The notes: generated by a model not told the origin, from the letters alone. A stretch of 38,539 nucleotides of DNA from Lachnospiraceae bacterium (GCA_910575105.1 CAJTDK010000028.1:1-38539), one strand, 5' to 3'. Shown: positions 16,756 to 25,492, counted from the first letter of the stretch. Numbers and translations: made by a program.

Positions 16756-17516
16756 TGAAGCGGATAAAAAGATTCCTTAAATCTCCGGCAGCCACGATGA
16801 TCTCATTTTTCCTGGCAGTGGGATTGCTTCTTTTTTCTACTATAGGAGGCGCCAGAGCGGCACTGACTTATTTTTCCGACACTTATGTGTCCCGTGTGCA
16901 GACGTCCAATATCGGCGTGACGCTGCTGGAGAACGGCAGGGAGATTGCTAAGAGGGATTACAATGAGACCTCCGACGGAACCTGGGATGAGAGCACAGGT
17001 GTGCTGTTGGCCAATCTGCTGGCAAAAGATGAGAAATTTGCCGTCGGAAAGAAATATAAAGAAGAGCTGAGCGTGAAAAACAGCGGGACGATCGACCAGT
17101 ATGTCCGCGTCAGTGTGTTCAGGTACTGGCTGAAGGATGAAAAGAAGGACCGGACACTGTCGCCGGAGCTTATCGGCCTTAATCTGGTCAACGTAGGCGG
17201 CGACTGGCTTTTAGACGAGACTTCCACGACAGAAGAGCGTATCGTGCTGTATTACTCCAAGCTTTTGAAGGCGGGAGAGACATCGTCTTTGTTCGCGGAC
17301 AGCATTAAGATCGACAATATGATCGCCACTAAGGTGACCCAGGTCCCGGTTGAGGGAAAGAAGAATACTATCCGGACAGTCTATGATTACGACGGGATGC
17401 AGTTCTGCGTGGAGGCTAAGGTGGACGCAGTCCAGAACCACAATGCGGAGGACGCCATCTGGAGTGCATGGGGCAAACGGGTTACGGTAGACAATGACAC
17501 GCTGAAGCTGAGATAA
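16755..17516 (+). CDS. TasA-like secreted protein, second
   Basis: 253 residues with a SipW-type signal peptide (helix FFLAVGLLLFSTIGGARAAL, followed by TYFSDTYVSRV). The mature domain has the TasA-like order of short strands: SNIGVTLLENG, EELSVKNSGTIDQYVRVSVF, then TSSLFADSIKI and a C-terminal VEAKVDAVQNHNAEDAIWSA. The NSGTIDQYVRVSV segment is typical of camelysin/TasA-type proteins. It probably forms or caps extracellular fibres together with its upstream partner. Start overlaps the previous stop by one base. Confidence 0.8.
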   Translation: MKRIKRFLKSPAATMISFFLAVGLLLFSTIGGARAALTYFSDTYVSRVQTSNIGVTLLENGREIAKRDYNETSDGTWDESTGVLLANLLAKDEKFAVGKKYKEELSVKNSGTIDQYVRVSVFRYWLKDEKKDRTLSPELIGLNLVNVGGDWLLDETSTTEERIVLYYSKLLKAGETSSLFADSIKIDNMIATKVTQVPVEGKKNTIRTVYDYDGMQFCVEAKVDAVQNHNAEDAIWSAWGKRVTVDNDTLKLR

Positions 17517-17529
17517 GGAGGGAGAGAGC

Positions 17530-18321
17530 ATGAGGAAGAAGATCGGACGGCTGTTCCTTTTGATTGGACTGCTTGTTTCACTGAATATGACGGCCTATGC
17601 GGAGACCTCCTATGGCAATTCGGACTGGTCTGTCGTATTCACGAAGGATAAGAAGATGGAAACGAACTTCAAGACTTCCGATATCGATGATGTGATTTAC
17701 GGCCTGCAGCCCGGCGATAACGTCATCATCAATCTGAAGCTTAAGAATGAAAATGGCAGCGCTACAGACTGGTACATGACCAACAAGGTACTGTACTCGC
17801 TGGAGGATCGCAGCAAGAATTCGGCCACAAGCGGCGGCGCATATACTTACAAGCTGACTTATAAAGGGCCGGACGGCAAAGTAGATACGCTTTTTGACAG
17901 CGAGAGTGTAGGCGGAGAGGGAGAGAGCAAGGCCGGGGAAGGGCTTAAGCAGGCCACGAACGGACTTAAGGATTACTTCTATCTGGATACCCTCAAAAGC
18001 GGGGACAGCGGCGAGATCACGCTGGAGGTAGCCCTTGAGGGAGATACCCAGGGCAATGACTACCAGGATACCCTGGCGGACCTGCAGATGAATTTTGCCG
18101 TAGAGCTTAATGATTCGGGGACTGATACGCCGACGAATGGAACCGGCAGGCGTGCCCGGGCAGTACAGACCGGCGACGACCTGTCGCTGACGCCGTTTAT
18201 CATCACGGCGTGCGTGACCGGAACTTTACTGATGATATTCGCAGTCTGCAGTCAGAGGCAGCGGGAGAAGGAGAAGAAGCTGAGAGCAAAAAGGAGGGCG
18301 GCGCAGCATGAAGAGTTTTAA
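17530..18321 (+). CDS. Surface protein with VQTGD sorting-like signal
   Basis: 263 residues: signal peptide to about residue 24 (NMTAYAETSYG), then a beta-rich domain starting with WSVVFTKDKKMETNFK and containing LQPGDNVIINLKLKNENG, a TasA-type strand pattern. The C-terminus has AVQTGDDLS, then a hydrophobic helix (TPFIITACVTGTLLMIFAV) and a strongly basic tail. That is the shape of a cell-wall sorting signal with a non-LPXTG motif. The class B sortase four genes downstream is the obvious enzyme, because class B sortases use motifs such as NPQTN or related (Q/K)TG sequences. It may link TasA-like fibres to the wall. Its 3' end overlaps the next gene by 14 bases. Confidence 0.78.
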   Translation: MRKKIGRLFLLIGLLVSLNMTAYAETSYGNSDWSVVFTKDKKMETNFKTSDIDDVIYGLQPGDNVIINLKLKNENGSATDWYMTNKVLYSLEDRSKNSATSGGAYTYKLTYKGPDGKVDTLFDSESVGGEGESKAGEGLKQATNGLKDYFYLDTLKSGDSGEITLEVALEGDTQGNDYQDTLADLQMNFAVELNDSGTDTPTNGTGRRARAVQTGDDLSLTPFIITACVTGTLLMIFAVCSQRQREKEKKLRAKRRAAQHEEF

Positions 18322-19330
18322 AAGAGTGACTGTATTACTGCTGGCCTTTTGTATGGCCGGATCCCTTTCTGTCAATGCTTCGGCAGCGGAAAATAAGGAA
18401 TATACTTACACTGTGCGTTTCTTTGCAGGCGCAAGAGGAACCTTCGGCGGAAAGGAGGTCATCACCTTCAGCAATCTGAAAGAGGGCGACCGCGTATCCT
18501 TCCGCCAGGGGGATGTGACGATGGAGAAGGACAGCAAGTATTATATCCGGGGGATACGTGAGAGCGGCAGGGATAACAATACCGTAAGCTCCCAGTCCTC
18601 CTTCGAGGTGACCGGAGATCAGGATTATGTTGTCGCCTACGGCATCAAGGGCAATACCGTCGCTTATACGGTACGCTATGTGGATGCAGACGGCAAGTCT
18701 CTCCTGCCGGATGAGACTTATTACGGAAATATAGGGGATCGTCCGGTTATCGCATACCAGTATATTGAGAATTACCTGCCCCAGGCATACAACCTGACCG
18801 GCACGTTGAAGGAGAATGAGTCAGAGAATGTCTTCACCTTCACCTACAACGCTGCCGTTACTGAGACACCCGACACACCGGCAGCTCCGAACAGGCAGAC
18901 ACCGACGACTCCGGCAGGGGGAAATACCGCTCCCGCCGCAGGGAACGGAGCCCAGGGGACGGGCAATGCAGCGCCTGCAGGAGACAATGAGGCTGGAAAT
19001 CAAGGCGGGGATGATGCACAGGCTCCGGCGGAAGGCGGAGAAGGAGAAGGGGATCCTGACACGCCGGCAGCTCCCGTAGAGGAACAGAATGCACCGACGG
19101 ATCTGCAGGATATTGAGGACGGCGCGGTACCTCTGGCCAATATAGGAGAAGACCAGCTTACCAATGTAGCAGATGAGCCTACGCCCCTTAGCAGCGGGGA
19201 TTTTGCCAGGAGGATGTTAGATTTCCCGGCAGGAGCGAAGGCGGGCTTTCTGTCGCTGCTCGTCCTTCTTGGAGCAGGCGGATGGCGTCTCTATACCAAA
19301 AAGAAAAAGGAAGCGAAAGATGCAGAATAA
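18308..19330 (+). CDS. Surface protein with MucBP-type repeat and C-terminal anchor
   Basis: 340 residues: signal peptide (~1-27, SVNASAAEN), a first beta domain (YTVRFFAGARGTFGGKEVIT), a MucBP-like unit at ~118-175 (YTVRYVDADGKSLLPDETYY), a Pro/Thr/Ala/Gly/Gln low-complexity stalk (~180-255), and a C-terminal membrane helix with basic tail (FLSLLVLLGAGGWRLYTKKK). There is no LPXTG; the segment before the helix reads VPLANIGEDQL, then SSGDFARRM. It may be held in the membrane or processed by the nearby class B sortase through an unrecognised motif. MucBP units bind mucus glycoproteins, so a host-binding role is plausible. Confidence 0.78.
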   Translation: MKSFKRVTVLLLAFCMAGSLSVNASAAENKEYTYTVRFFAGARGTFGGKEVITFSNLKEGDRVSFRQGDVTMEKDSKYYIRGIRESGRDNNTVSSQSSFEVTGDQDYVVAYGIKGNTVAYTVRYVDADGKSLLPDETYYGNIGDRPVIAYQYIENYLPQAYNLTGTLKENESENVFTFTYNAAVTETPDTPAAPNRQTPTTPAGGNTAPAAGNGAQGTGNAAPAGDNEAGNQGGDDAQAPAEGGEGEGDPDTPAAPVEEQNAPTDLQDIEDGAVPLANIGEDQLTNVADEPTPLSSGDFARRMLDFPAGAKAGFLSLLVLLGAGGWRLYTKKKKEAKDAE

Positions 19331-19853
19331 ATCGTTGCCGTCCGGACAGCGCAGGACAAAGGGAGGGAAGTTTATTCCCGCCCTTTGCAATGTTGTCGGG
19401 ACTTTAATATTACTCAGCGTGATCGTGACATGTCTTCCGGCTACTGTGCCCCGCCTCTTAGGCTATGAAGTATACAACGTCGTCAGCGGGAGTATGCAGC
19501 CAAAGATACCTGTCGGAAGTATGATCTTTGTCAAGCCGGCAGATCCCGGTACGCTTAAGGAGGGCGATATCATCGCCTTTCACAGCCAGGATTCCGTGAT
19601 CACCCACCGCGTGGTGAAGAATAACGAAGTCGAAGGCAAATTTACCACCAAAGGCGATGCCAATGCCGGGGAGGATATGAACGACGTGCCCTACGATGCA
19701 GTGATCGGGGAGGTTACGTACCACTGTCCGCTCTTAGGCGAGCTGCTCTGGGTCTACACCAGCACAGTAGGGAAGGCATATGCAGTCTGCTTTGCGGCCT
19801 GCGGCGCCATGTTCAATATTCTTGCAGGAAGGATGCGAGAGAGAGAAAGATGA
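19320..19853 (+). CDS. sipW: SipW-type signal peptidase I (Ser-His type)
   Basis: 177 residues with an N-terminal membrane helix (~21-45) and a C-terminal helix (~150-172). The S26B catalytic pair is visible: Ser58 in SGSMQP and His96 in ITHRVV, where bacterial LepB would have Lys. The TTKGDAN box follows at ~109-115. Enzymes of this type process TasA/camelysin-like precursors. Start ATG 19320 lies within the last codons of the upstream gene (11-bp overlap), and the ORF overlaps the sortase start by four bases. Two mechanistically distinct signal peptidases thus sit in one locus, each beside its likely substrates. Confidence 0.93.
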   Translation: MQNKSLPSGQRRTKGGKFIPALCNVVGTLILLSVIVTCLPATVPRLLGYEVYNVVSGSMQPKIPVGSMIFVKPADPGTLKEGDIIAFHSQDSVITHRVVKNNEVEGKFTTKGDANAGEDMNDVPYDAVIGEVTYHCPLLGELLWVYTSTVGKAYAVCFAACGAMFNILAGRMRERER

Positions 19854-20692
19854 AAAAAGTAATCAGTCGGATAATTGTAGCAATACTTTTGCTCCTGTTT
19901 ATCGGTTCTGTCGGCGCGATCCTGTTCATCCTGAAGCAGTACCGCGACGACGAGGCAGTATACGGGCAGGCAGCCCAGCGCTTCACCATGGAAAATGACC
20001 CGGCGGCGGAGCCGGAGGGCAGCAAAGAAGAGTGTGCGCCTATCGTCGTGGATTTTGAGGCGCTTAAAAAAGAAAATGAGGATGTGATCGGGTGGATCTA
20101 CTGCGAGGATACGGTGATCGATTACCCGGTGCTTCGGGGAGAGGATAATGATTATTACCTGCATCATACCTACGACAGGAAATCCAGCATCTCCGGTTCG
20201 ATCTTCGTCGATACCAACAACCGCCCGGGGTTTGTCGATTCCAATACGGTGATCTATGGGCACCACATGAAGAATAAATCCATGTTCGCCACCATATCCA
20301 ACTGGGCTGAGCAGGAGTATTACGAGGAGCATCCCATCATGTGGCTTCTGACCCCCGAACAGGATTATAAGATCGTCTTGTTCAGCGAATATACGACCTC
20401 CGCTTACTCGGACACCTATCTGATGTATCAGGAGCCGTGCCCGGAGCTTAATGAATATCTGAAGAAAGCGGCTAAGAAGTCTAACTTCAGATCAGATGCC
20501 CAGTCGGAGGAGCAGCTGGACGGCAATGCGCGCTACGTGCTTCTGTCTACCTGCGCGTATGTATTTGATGATGCCAGGGATGTGCTTCACGGAAAACTAG
20601 TCCCGGTGAACAGTGCCGGCGGAGTGCCGGTTGCGCCGGGAGAAGGCGCGGTCAGCGGAATTGATGCGGGTGAAGCCGCTGCGGGACAATAA
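19850..20692 (+). CDS. srtB: Class B sortase
   Basis: 280 residues with an N-terminal membrane helix (~7-28) and a sortase B domain. Characteristic segments are IGWIYCEDTVIDYPVLRGED and YYLHHTY; the catalytic triad is His138 (VIYGHHMKN), Cys235 (LLSTCAY) and Arg243 (DARDVL). Class B sortases attach proteins to peptidoglycan or polymerise pilins using non-LPXTG motifs. The adjacent VQTGD protein is the likely substrate. The start overlaps the sipW stop (ATGA), so the two are co-translated. Confidence 0.92.
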   Translation: MKKVISRIIVAILLLLFIGSVGAILFILKQYRDDEAVYGQAAQRFTMENDPAAEPEGSKEECAPIVVDFEALKKENEDVIGWIYCEDTVIDYPVLRGEDNDYYLHHTYDRKSSISGSIFVDTNNRPGFVDSNTVIYGHHMKNKSMFATISNWAEQEYYEEHPIMWLLTPEQDYKIVLFSEYTTSAYSDTYLMYQEPCPELNEYLKKAAKKSNFRSDAQSEEQLDGNARYVLLSTCAYVFDDARDVLHGKLVPVNSAGGVPVAPGEGAVSGIDAGEAAAGQ

Positions 20693-20711
20693 TTAACCGG
20701 GGGTGAGGATC

Positions 20712-21938
20712 GTGATAAAGGAAAAAGAAGATAATGTCCTGCATGCGCAGATGTTTGGCAGCTTTTCCCTGATCTGGAACGGAAAATATATCGCAGGCGG
20801 CTCTCGCTCCAGTGAAACCCAGTTTGCCTATCTGATGCAGCTCCTTCTCCATCATAAGGAGAGGGGGATAAGCCGCGGGCAGCTTAGGAAAAATCTCTTT
20901 GAAGACAGAGATATCAAGGATTTCCAGCATGCGGCGCGCAGCGTCATCTATAATGCAAAGAAGAAATTGAGGGAAGCTGGTCTTCCGGATGTGAATTATA
21001 TCGAACAGAGGGACGGAATCTATTACTGGACGCAAAAGATTCCCGTGGAAGAGGATGCGGCAGTGTTCGACGGGCTTTATCTGCAGGCGGAGCAGGAGCC
21101 GGATCCGGATCGGAAGCTGGAGATCTATCTGAAAGCATGCCATTGCTATACCGGCGAATTTTTAGAAAACCAGACGGCGGTCGTCTGGGTGGCCCAGGAG
21201 GCGATGCGCTACCGGAAGCTTTTCTGCGCCTGCGCAGAGCAGGCGGTCCTGCTGCTGAGAGAGCGCCAGGATTATCTGCGCATGGAAAAGCTGGGGCTGT
21301 ACGCGGCCAACATCAATCCGCTGGCAGATTGGGAGAGCGTGACTATGGAAGCGCTGCTGGCGCTGGGGCGAACCGATGAGGCGATACGGCTTTATGAAGA
21401 TACGGCAGAGCTGTATTTTCAGGAAGAGGGACTTCGACCGTCAGGCCGCCTGATGGAGATGCTGGAGGATATGGGCACGCTGATCGGGCATCAGTATGCC
21501 CTGCTTGACGTAATACAGGAGAATCTGTCAGAAAAGAGCGACGAAGATAAGAAAGGCGGATTTTTCTGCTCTTATCCGGTCTTTCAGGGAATCTACCGCA
21601 TGATCGAGCGCGTCATGGAGCGCGGCGGGCAGTCTGTCCATCTGATGCTTTGTACGATCGTAGACAGCAAAGGAAACCCGATGAAAGACGGTCCGGTGCT
21701 TGCTGAACTGTCCGGAAGGCTGGGCGAAGCGATCTGCACTTCCGTGCGCCGCAGCGATGCTGTCAGCAGATATGGAAAAGGGCAGTATCTGGTTCTCCTG
21801 ATGAATACGACACGGGAGAATTGCAGGATACTTCAGAAAAGGATTAATTATCATTTTATCGTAGGGCGTCAGCGTACCGGGCTTCAGTATCATGTGAACA
21901 GCGTCGTATGTACGCCTGACGGCGAACGGATCACGTAG
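20712..21938 (+). CDS. SARP/BTAD-type transcriptional regulator with degenerate GGDEF-like tail
   Basis: 408 residues. The N-terminus is an OmpR-like winged helix as in SARP proteins (AQMFGSFSLIWNGKYI, then RGQLRKNLFEDRDIKDFQHA). A helical bacterial transcriptional activation domain (BTAD, TPR-like) spans ~100-260. The C-terminal ~120 residues resemble a diguanylate cyclase fold (MLCTIVDSKGN, SVRRSDAVSRYGKGQYLVLL), where YGKGQ replaces the active-site GGDEF. It would therefore not make c-di-GMP but might sense a nucleotide. As the only regulator in the surface locus it is the likely activator of pili and matrix genes. I prefer GTG 20712 (GGGGGTGAGG upstream); GTG 20703 is possible. Confidence 0.8.
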   Translation: MIKEKEDNVLHAQMFGSFSLIWNGKYIAGGSRSSETQFAYLMQLLLHHKERGISRGQLRKNLFEDRDIKDFQHAARSVIYNAKKKLREAGLPDVNYIEQRDGIYYWTQKIPVEEDAAVFDGLYLQAEQEPDPDRKLEIYLKACHCYTGEFLENQTAVVWVAQEAMRYRKLFCACAEQAVLLLRERQDYLRMEKLGLYAANINPLADWESVTMEALLALGRTDEAIRLYEDTAELYFQEEGLRPSGRLMEMLEDMGTLIGHQYALLDVIQENLSEKSDEDKKGGFFCSYPVFQGIYRMIERVMERGGQSVHLMLCTIVDSKGNPMKDGPVLAELSGRLGEAICTSVRRSDAVSRYGKGQYLVLLMNTTRENCRILQKRINYHFIVGRQRTGLQYHVNSVVCTPDGERIT

Positions 21939-21953
21939 AAAGGATGAGGTTTC

Positions 21954-22448
21954 ATGGAGAGGTCACAGTGGTATATCGGTGTTCCTAATGGCGTGGTGTT
22001 ATGCATCGACCATATAGACAGATGCCGGATGGAAGGAAGGATATACCATGCCTACAGCAAAGAAGCGGCAAAGATCACAGACATAAGTCAGCTTTTGTTT
22101 GAACTGGAGGATTTCTTTGATTCGATCTGTTTTCCGTTCCCGACCGTCAATGGGCGGTCATTTCTGGAGAAGAAACCGGAAGTAAAGCGCAGAAAAGAGA
22201 GGGTGAAGGCTATGAGAGATGAAGAACTATTAAGCAAGCATGGGGACCTGGGAACTTTTATCATACGTGTACAGCATAGGCAGAACAGCAGCTGGCAAGG
22301 GCGCATCACATGGATGGATAAGAATAAGACACTGTATTTCCGTTCTGTCTGGGAGATGATCAAGCTGATCGGCAGCGCGCTTGAGACGGCCGGCGGGGAG
22401 GAAGATCTGGCAAACGAGGGATGGCCGGAGGAAGATGGGGAAGAATAA
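21954..22448 (+). CDS. Small conserved-looking protein of unknown function
   Basis: 164 residues, soluble, no signal peptide. The C-terminal half has a compact motif FIIRVQHRQNSSWQGRITWM followed by LYFRSVWEMIKLIGSAL. The arrangement (R, R, then S-W-Q-G, then a final helix) recalls, but does not match, the RxxxR and D/NxSxxG pattern of PilZ c-di-GMP receptors. Given the degenerate GGDEF-like domain next door, a nucleotide-sensing partner is conceivable but unproven. It is the last gene before a strong terminator and shares the operon of the regulator (15-bp gap). Confidence 0.7.
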   Translation: MERSQWYIGVPNGVVLCIDHIDRCRMEGRIYHAYSKEAAKITDISQLLFELEDFFDSICFPFPTVNGRSFLEKKPEVKRRKERVKAMRDEELLSKHGDLGTFIIRVQHRQNSSWQGRITWMDKNKTLYFRSVWEMIKLIGSALETAGGEEDLANEGWPEEDGEE

Positions 22449-22512
22449 GTTTTGGGCAGTATTGCAGCTAGTACAGCCAGAAGGTCAATTGACGATATAT
22501 TAAAATAAATAA

Positions 22513-22555
22513 GCAGGAAACCGGGACGAAAAATGTTCCGGTTTCGTTGCTTTTG
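22513..22555 (+). terminator. Rho-independent terminator of the surface locus
   Basis: Stem GAAACCGGGAC (22517-22527) with GTTCCGGTTTC (22535-22545), one G-T wobble, 7-base loop, extended by outer GCA/TGC pairing and followed by a TTTT run. It ends the long rightward locus. Confidence 0.85.
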
Positions 22556-22590
22556 CGGTGATATAGGCGTTACTATGTAAACGGTAGATA

Positions 22591-22612
22591 GGTTCTTTCC
22601 AAACTTAGTTGA
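22591..22612 (+). repeat. ISL3 left terminal inverted repeat
   Basis: Exact reverse complement of 23438-23459 over 22 bases. Confidence 0.9.
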
Positions 22613-22640
22613 TTTTATTTTCCGAAAGTCATATAATATA

Positions 22641-23445
22641 ACTAATGATGATAGAAAAGGACGTGGCTATATCCCTTCCAGGGAAACCGCTGATGTCACC
22701 AACTGGCTTGCGACATTTCCTAATATCCAGGTCATATCAAGGGATGGGGCCGCCACTTACTCATCGGCAGCAAAGGGCTCACACCCTGATGCAGTCCAGG
22801 TGAGCGACCGCTTCCATTTGATAAAAGGCCTTTCAGAAGCCATAAATAAATATATGGTCCGGGAATTTCCTGCCAGGATAGAAATCCCATTGACGGAGGA
22901 GGTTTCAGAAGAGAGGAAAGCCCTGTATAACACGGCAAACCGTCCACTGCGGATCCGCTTTGCCCATCAAAAAAGGAAAGAAGGGCTGACCGTATCCGAT
23001 ATTGCACTATTGATGCATTCATGCCCCACAACCATTCGGAAATACCTTGCCATACCAGAAGATGAAATCACGGAAAGCAGGGCTATCTCCCGGGAAAGGC
23101 AGCACCAGCTGGCAGTGCAGCAGAAGCAGCATGAGGTTGATGAAGCCCGGAAGCTGGCTGGAATTCCATACCGTAATGTTTTCGCAAAAACCCGAAAAGC
23201 TAGATACATGGATAAAATCCGCCCCAAAATATGACATACCTGAACTGCAGTCATTTATAGAAGGTATCTGTAACGATAAAGAAGCTGCCCAAAATGGGAT
23301 TTCCTACTCTTACAATAATGGTTTGGCAGAAGGCAGTGTAAATAAGATAAAGGTGATAAAACGGATCATGTATGGTAGGAACAGTTTTGTGTTACTAAAG
23401 GCAAAAGTATTGTTCCATGAGCTTTTCTACGCTGAATTCAACTAA
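22641..23445 (+). pseudogene. ISL3-family transposase, N-terminally deleted and frameshifted
   Basis: From ~22659 the frame gives GRGYIPSRETADVTNWLATF, then VISRDGAATYSSAAKGSHPD and VSDRFHLIKGLSEAINKY, which is the central DDE region of ISL3 transposases including one catalytic Asp. A helix-turn-helix-like insertion (LTVSDIALLMHSCPTTIRKYL) follows. Around 23190-23205 the frame shifts, and the C-terminus continues as IPELQSFIEGICNDKEAAQN and NGLAEGSVNKIKVIKRIMYG with the catalytic Glu. The N-terminal zinc-finger and first catalytic Asp are missing, so the element could move only if a full transposase is supplied elsewhere. Confidence 0.85.
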
Positions 23446-23459
23446 GTTTGGAAAGAACC
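23438..23459 (-). repeat. ISL3 right terminal inverted repeat
   Basis: Exact reverse complement of 22591-22612. It overlaps the last codons of the transposase remnant. Confidence 0.9.
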
Positions 23460-23572
23460 CCTAAACGCTTATAGAATGGCGGAAACTCGTTTGAAACGTA
23501 TAAATTCCGTCGCGATTTCTTTGACAAAGTTGGGAGCGTAGATTTTACCTCGTTGGGAAAGGAGATGGTTGA

Positions 23573-24645
23573 GTGAAAAGCAGGGAAGGAGAGAAGATTG
23601 TTTTGAGTGATTTGTCAAACGGCCATACATTAGTTCTGGGAAGCTCTGGTCAGGGAAAACGTACTATTGCTGCAGGCGGATAGAGGAAGAAATAGATAAA
23701 AATAAAGATGTCTTGGTGCTGGATTTTTCAAACAGTTATACTGTGGTGGAATTAGAGAAAAACGGATTCAAAATGTTGCATCGAACTAATATAATTAACC
23801 CGTATCAAACGCCGTACTATCTCAGTTTGCATTACGAAAATGCAGAAAAGTTTGGAACGGATTTGTCGGATGCGTTGATTCATCAGCTTAAAATTAAAGG
23901 GTGCAACCAAAGGAGATGTTTCCGAAAGAATCTTCGGGAATATCTTTTGGAGAATAGTGACTGGGATATTCAAAGCTTTGTGAAATTTTTAGAGGAAAAG
24001 GTCGAAAAACTGCAGGAACAACAAGAGTGGACAGATGACGGAAAAAGGAATGTTGAGGAGGTTGATAAAATTGTTCAAATCTTAGAACCGTGTGCTGGTC
24101 TGGGGAGTTTTCATCTTAAACAGAGCGAAAGAGACAATCGGAATAAGAGAAAGAAGCTGACGATTATTCAGCTTTCAGATTTCCCGAAATCTCACCGAAA
24201 ATTTATGGCAGAATTACTTTCAACACTGACGTGGAAGGAAGCCTTTAACAGAAAAGGAACAACAGAGGGAACCGAAAAACCGAGCTGGGATCTTGTTGCT
24301 ATGGATGAATTTCAGTTTATGTCGCTTGAAGACGAGAGTGCGCTTTCCAATATCTTAAGGCAGGGTCGAAAGTTCGGGATGTCATTATTGCTGAGTACAC
24401 AATTTATTGAGGGGTACAGCAGTGAGGAGGTACAGACATTGTTGCAGGCTAATAACAAGCTGATCTTTAAGCCGACGGAAAAAGGATTGAGGGCTGCGGT
24501 AAAAATCATTTCTGAGACAGAAACAGCGCAATGGCGAGAGCTGCTGTCAGGGCTAAAAGTAGGAGAAGCCGTGCTCAAAGGGAGTTACTTTGTGGGAGAG
24601 GGAACTTGCAGTCAGACGAAACCGTTTGTCTGTATAATCGAATGA
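23573..24645 (+). pseudogene. HerA/FtsK-like ATPase of a mobile element (frameshift in Walker A)
   Basis: The gene would start at GTG 23573 (AAAGGAG eight bases upstream). The first frame reads LSDLSNGHTLVLGSSGQGK and then breaks: one A seems lost from the run at 23656-23659. Restoring it gives the Walker A GSSGQGKT followed by YYCCRRIEEEID, in frame with the remaining ~310 residues. Those carry a Walker B-like LVAMDEF, an arginine-rich helix (NILRQGRKFGMSLLLSTQF) and C-terminal ATPase strands. HerA/FtsK-like ATPases pump or load DNA; in small integrative elements they often sit beside excisionase genes, as here. As sequenced it lacks a functional nucleotide site. Total length would be about 357 residues. 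Confidence 0.7.
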
Positions 24646-24677
24646 ATTTAAACTATGACAAATAGAGGTCAAAAAGA

Positions 24678-24956
24678 ATGAGAAAGAATGTACCGATTTG
24701 GGAAAAGGCGACATTAACGTTAGAAGAAGCGGCAGAATATTCCGGGATTGGAATCAACAATCTGCGGGAAATCTCAAATGACGAACATTGTGGGTTCGTG
24801 CTTTGGAACGGCAGCAAACGACTCATAAAGCGCCGGAAACTCGAGGAGTATTTGGAAGGCTGCGTATTCGATTTAAATATCAAGCTCGGAAAAGGAATCA
24901 GAGGCAGAGGCTGTCTATCAGCGGCTTTGGACGGTTCTAAATTGCGGGGCACTTAA
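24678..24956 (+). CDS. Excisionase-like DNA-binding protein (Tn916 Xis family) with extended tail
   Basis: 92 residues. Residues 1-60 match the Tn916 Xis pattern: VPIWEKATLTLEEAAEYSGI, GINNLREIS, then a beta hairpin VLWNGSKRLIKRRKLEEYL. About 30 extra C-terminal residues are unlike the family and are Gly/Lys rich. The fold is a winged helix that bends DNA at attachment sites. It follows the ATPase by 32 bp. It may serve as a recombination directionality factor or as an autoregulator. Confidence 0.75.
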   Translation: MRKNVPIWEKATLTLEEAAEYSGIGINNLREISNDEHCGFVLWNGSKRLIKRRKLEEYLEGCVFDLNIKLGKGIRGRGCLSAALDGSKLRGT

Positions 24957-25218
24957 AAAATTGCGCTGAGAAAATTAATATCGTTAATTTTTCGAGCGTA
25001 GATCCATTAGCGCGGAGCAATCTTGCAGAAATTGCCCTCTCCAATTTATGGCGTCGAATCTGTTTTAAAAGGACGGACTTGGCGGTGGGCGACTTGAATA
25101 GCATAGCAGGAAAATCACAAGACCAATTTTGCTGAGATAGCGAAAAAAGGGTTTTAGGCGCGGTTTAACTAAATAGAAAACGATGTAAAGGAAAATAATA
25201 AAAAACGGAGGAATAGTC

Positions 25219-25422
25219 ATGAAACAGGAAAAAATCCCAATTTGGCAGAAATATACATTATCAATCGAAGAGGCGGCGGAGTACTTTCGGATAGGACAAG
25301 GCAGGCTTCGAGAACTGGCTGCGGAAAATCCCAACGCGGATTTCCTACTGTCCAATGGCAATCGCATACAGATAAAACGAAAGCTCTTTGAGCAATTTAT
25401 TGATGAGGCAACCGTGATCTGA
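25219..25422 (+). CDS. xis: Excisionase (Tn916 Xis-like)
   Basis: 67 residues, the usual length for Tn916 Xis and very close in pattern: [54 protein letters not shown]. It is preceded by GGAGG. It binds attachment-site arms and promotes excision by the tyrosine recombinase encoded just downstream. The 262-bp gap before it (24957-25218) shows no gene; it probably holds promoter and attachment-related sequence. The GAGCGTAGAT word at ~24995 also occurs upstream of the ATPase (~23535). Confidence 0.88.
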   Translation: MKQEKIPIWQKYTLSIEEAAEYFRIGQGRLRELAAENPNADFLLSNGNRIQIKRKLFEQFIDEATVI

Positions 25423-25492
25423 GTGAAAAGCAGTCAAGAAAGCCGTTTTACGGAGGCTGAATTGAAGCTGGATCGTAATTTTATATGACAAG

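Larger units (their letters stand above)
22591..23459 (+). mobile_element. ISL3-family element, internally deleted
   Basis: The element is bounded by a perfect 22-bp terminal inverted repeat (22591-22612 and 23438-23459; outer end GGTTCTTTCCAAACTTAG). It is about 870 bp long, well short of the 1.3-1.5 kb of complete ISL3 elements. The left end and promoter-like region (TATAAT near 22634) lead straight into the middle of the transposase, so the 5' half is deleted. I see no matching 8-bp target duplication (flanks GGTAGATA and CCTAAACG). Confidence 0.85.

Noticed and set aside
22583-23467. Target-site duplication around the ISL3 element
   Set aside because: The 8-bp flanks GGTAGATA and CCTAAACG do not match.
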